From contig JAZNBA010000043.1 of the NCBI GenBank assembly GCA_045586785.1, forward strand, positions 30,040 through 94,039: a stretch of DNA of 64,000 bases, given 5' to 3'. This document shows positions 61,818-64,000 of the stretch, piece after piece (positions within the stretch are counted from its first letter, which is position 1; each line of letters opens with the position of its first letter). Source of the stretch: UMGS1002 sp045586785. GTDB taxonomy: Bacteria; Bacillota; Clostridia; Oscillospirales; CAG-272. The notes beneath the pieces were generated by a model that searched no databases, was not told the origin of the DNA, and saw only the letters and a list, made by a program, of their open reading frames with translations. A program made the position numbers and the translations under genes.

Positions 61818-63818
61818 CTATTTATTTTCTCTCAATTGTTTTATCTTATCTCTCAAATAAGCTGCCTGCTCAAACTCAAGCCGACGGGCCGCATCCTTCA
61901 TTTCCTTTGTCAAGCGCTCTATCATAGCCTCGCGATCCTTCTTATTCAGTTTGGCAGCCTTGCCCTCACTTGCTGCACCGCCTTTAGCGCGCACCGCACG
62001 TGAGTTGTCGTCGGAAATACCGATATCTATTATATCACGAACACCCTTTATAATGGTTTTAGGAACTATTCCATGCTTTTTATTATATTCGGATTGAATA
62101 GCGCGACGTCTGTTTGTCTCAAGTATGGCACGCTCCATTGAACCTGTTATTTTTTCAGCGTACATTATGACCTTACCGTTGGCATTTCTCGCCGCACGGC
62201 CGATGGTCTGTATCAGCGAAGTTTCTGCGCGAAGGAAGCCTTCCTTATCCGCATCCAGTATTGCCACCAACGAAACCTCGGGAATGTCAAGTCCCTCTCG
62301 AAGAAGGTTTATACCAACCAAAACATCAAACACTCCCAAGCGAAGGTCACGTATGATCTCCATTCGCTCCATGGTGTCAACATTGAAATGTATATATCTT
62401 ACCTTTATATCATTACTCTCCAGATAATCAGTCAAGTCCTCCGCCATTTTTTTGGTAAGCGTTGTGACAAGCACACGTTCACCCTTTGCTGTACGCGCTC
62501 TTATTTCACCCATAAGGTCATCGACCTGTCCTTCAACAGGACGCACCTCCACCTCGGGATCAACAAGCCCCGTAGGACGTATTATCTGTTCAACCACACG
62601 CTCCGAGTTTTCACGTTCAAAATTCGAGGGCGTTGCGCTGACGAATATAGCCTGATTGATCTTTGATTCAAATTCTTCAAAAAACAGCGGTCTGTTGTCA
62701 AAAACCGAAGGCAATCTGAATCCATATTCAACCAGATTGTTTTTCCTTGCGTAATCACCGCCGCTCATCCCTTTCACCTGGGGGAGAGTTACGTGGGATT
62801 CATCAATAAACATAATGAAATCATCCGGAAAATAATCAAGCAGTGTATAAGGAGTTGATCCTGCCGGTCTTCCTGCAAGAACACGGGAATAGTTCTCAAC
62901 CCCCGAGCAAAAACCAACCTCTCGAAGCATCTCAAGGTCGTATTTTGTTCTTTCATGTATTCGTTGAGCCTCAATGAGCCTGTTTTCTTTTTCAAAAAAT
63001 GCTACTCTCTCGTGCATTTCCCGTTCAATTTCTCTGAGTGCCGCTTCTCTTTTTTCATCCGAAACGGCATAGTGAGTCGCAGGAAAAATTGCTACGTAAG
63101 ACAAGTGCTCAAGAGGGGCGCCCGTGAGCGGATTGATTTTTGATATCCTATCAACCTCATCACCGAAGAATTCAATACGTATTGCCGTATCCTTACTGGA
63201 TGCAGGGAAAATTTCAACAACGTCTCCGCGTATACGAAACTTATTTCTTATAAAATTCATATCGTTTCGCTCATAGCTTATGGAAACAAGCCGTCTTACA
63301 AGCTCATCACGCGACATCTCCTGTCCCTGACGTACAGAAACAAGCAATTCATTATATTCTCTTGGGTCACCGAGCGTATATATGCACGAAACCGATGCAA
63401 CTATAATTACATCTCGCCTTTCGAAAAGCGCCGAGGTTGCGCTATGACGAAGCATATCTATCTCTTCGTTGATCATTGCGTCCTTTTCTATATACATATC
63501 CTTTCCGGGAATGTAAGCCTCCGGCTGATAATAATCGTAATAGGAAACAAAATATTCCACCGCATTTTCCGGAAAGAATTCGCGAAACTCGGTACAAAGC
63601 TGCGCAGCGAGGGTTTTGTTATGTGCCAAAACCAGCGTCGGACGGTTGAGGTTGGCTATTACGTTTGCCATAGTAAAGGTTTTGCCCGACCCTGTTACTC
63701 CAAGAAGCGTCTGCGCACGCTCTCCGGCAAGTATACCTTCGGTCAATGCGCGAATTGCCTCAGGTTGATCTCCGGTGGGCGAATATTCACTTTTAAGTTT
63801 AAATTTTTTATAATCCAT
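61818..63818 (-). CDS. uvrB: Excinuclease ABC subunit UvrB
   Basis: A 666-residue UvrB. It has Walker A GVTGSGKTFT (about residue 40), the beta-hairpin YYDYYQPEAYIP, Walker B FIDESHVTLPQ, motif VI QTIGRAARN and the C-terminal UVR motif (MKDAARRLEFEQAAYLRDKI) that binds UvrC. It verifies DNA damage in nucleotide excision repair. uvrA and uvrC are not in the window. Confidence 0.97.
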   Translation of the reverse strand: MDYKKFKLKSEYSPTGDQPEAIRALTEGILAGERAQTLLGVTGSGKTFTMANVIANLNRPTLVLAHNKTLAAQLCTEFREFFPENAVEYFVSYYDYYQPEAYIPGKDMYIEKDAMINEEIDMLRHSATSALFERRDVIIVASVSCIYTLGDPREYNELLVSVRQGQEMSRDELVRRLVSISYERNDMNFIRNKFRIRGDVVEIFPASSKDTAIRIEFFGDEVDRISKINPLTGAPLEHLSYVAIFPATHYAVSDEKREAALREIEREMHERVAFFEKENRLIEAQRIHERTKYDLEMLREVGFCSGVENYSRVLAGRPAGSTPYTLLDYFPDDFIMFIDESHVTLPQVKGMSGGDYARKNNLVEYGFRLPSVFDNRPLFFEEFESKINQAIFVSATPSNFERENSERVVEQIIRPTGLVDPEVEVRPVEGQVDDLMGEIRARTAKGERVLVTTLTKKMAEDLTDYLESNDIKVRYIHFNVDTMERMEIIRDLRLGVFDVLVGINLLREGLDIPEVSLVAILDADKEGFLRAETSLIQTIGRAARNANGKVIMYAEKITGSMERAILETNRRRAIQSEYNKKHGIVPKTIIKGVRDIIDIGISDDNSRAVRAKGGAASEGKAAKLNKKDREAMIERLTKEMKDAARRLEFEQAAYLRDKIKQLRENK

Positions 63819-63847
63819 ATCCTCACCGTATATCCTTTAAAGAACCC

Positions 63848-63878
63848 AAAGCGTGGTCAATCTATATAACCACGCTTT
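63848..63878. terminator. Hairpin terminator upstream of uvrB
   Basis: A 10-bp stem (63848-63857 with 63869-63878) is followed on the plus strand by a long T-rich run. The T-run lies on the side of the partial minus-strand gene, so its direction of use is unclear; that gene's stop lies in the hairpin. Confidence 0.5.
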
Positions 63879-64000
63879 TTTGCTTTTTTTATAAATTTTT
63901 CCGTAGCTGCATTCTTCCACCCCATCAAGTACGCAACCTCATCCGAATCAGCAGATCCCAGACTATCAACAAAGTCGGATCGTAGCCATGTCGTTCTGTG
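63857..64000 (-). CDS. C-terminal end of an unidentified protein (partial)
   Basis: The minus frame is open from the window edge to a TGA at 63857-63859 and encodes 47 residues with normal composition. The end reads AYLMGWKNAATEKFIKKAKKRGYID. The 5' part lies outside the window. I do not recognise the family. Confidence 0.45.
   Translation of the reverse strand, partial: HRTTWLRSDFVDSLGSADSDEVAYLMGWKNAATEKFIKKAKKRGYID

Noticed and set aside
1..64000. CRISPR arrays, rRNA, tRNA and transposase genes
   Set aside because: No regular repeat-spacer pattern, rRNA core sequence, tRNA cloverleaf or transposase motif was seen; the only tRNA-like end belongs to the tmRNA.

Overview
The window looks like chromosomal DNA from an anaerobic member of the Clostridia (Bacillota). 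The evidence is a trimeric electron-bifurcating [FeFe] hydrogenase, WhiA, a BofC-like domain, a low to moderate GC content, strong AGGAGG ribosome binding sites and many near-consensus sigma-A promoters with 17-bp spacers. A species cannot be named from the sequence. There are no rRNA or tRNA genes and no CRISPR array. Genes are dense, with many ATGA or TAATG stop/start overlaps.

Layout: 1-1.5 kb, 5'-part of a secreted SGNH hydrolase running off the left edge; 1.8-2.7 kb, tmRNA and SmpB; 2.8-5.6 kb, an XRE regulator with a lipoprotein, divergent from xpt-traX; 5.7-14.4 kb, the hydrogenase region; 14.5-17.9 kb, a phosphoesterase and two lipoproteins; 18-18.9 kb, ribosomal proteins L13-S9; 19-29.9 kb, an S1-domain protein, PcrA-like helicase, membrane proteins, SecA, TrmL, MnmA and a DUF4430-like lipoprotein; 30-31.7 kb, a stranded fragment of a mobile-element polyvalent protein; 31.7-40.6 kb, a class A PBP, a BofC-like protein, DnaE, WhiA, MurB and a HAD phosphatase; 40.7-49.3 kb, a plus-strand run (CoaE, lytic transglycosylase, M18 aminopeptidase, RF1, Sua5/YwlC, a ParC/GyrA-like protein, DeoC, amidohydrolase); 49.4-63.8 kb, a mostly minus-strand run (GH78 enzyme, FolD, Lgt, an M16 pair, TadA, CPBP protease, an orphan sugar-ABC ATPase, Tex, UvrB).

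The most interesting part is 5.7-14.4 kb. Two operons lie in tandem on the minus strand. The downstream one encodes HydC, a histidine-kinase-like ATPase, a 2Fe-2S ferredoxin, HydB and HydA, the parts of an NAD-linked, ferredoxin-dependent bifurcating hydrogenase. The upstream one encodes a DRTGG protein, an RsbT-like switch kinase, a second and divergent [FeFe] hydrogenase of sensory type, another DRTGG protein and a PHP-domain phosphoesterase. The two promoters are very alike, down to an inverted repeat in the spacer. This suggests that the upstream operon senses H2 or redox state and controls the catalytic enzyme. That link is inference; the genes and promoters are seen.

The second notable region is 30.0-31.7 kb. 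An open frame of clearly different composition begins without a ribosome binding site, carries a HEIGH metallopeptidase motif and a barnase/EndoU-type nuclease-like domain, and runs into the 3' end of the PBP gene. It looks like debris of an integrated element, or an assembly join.
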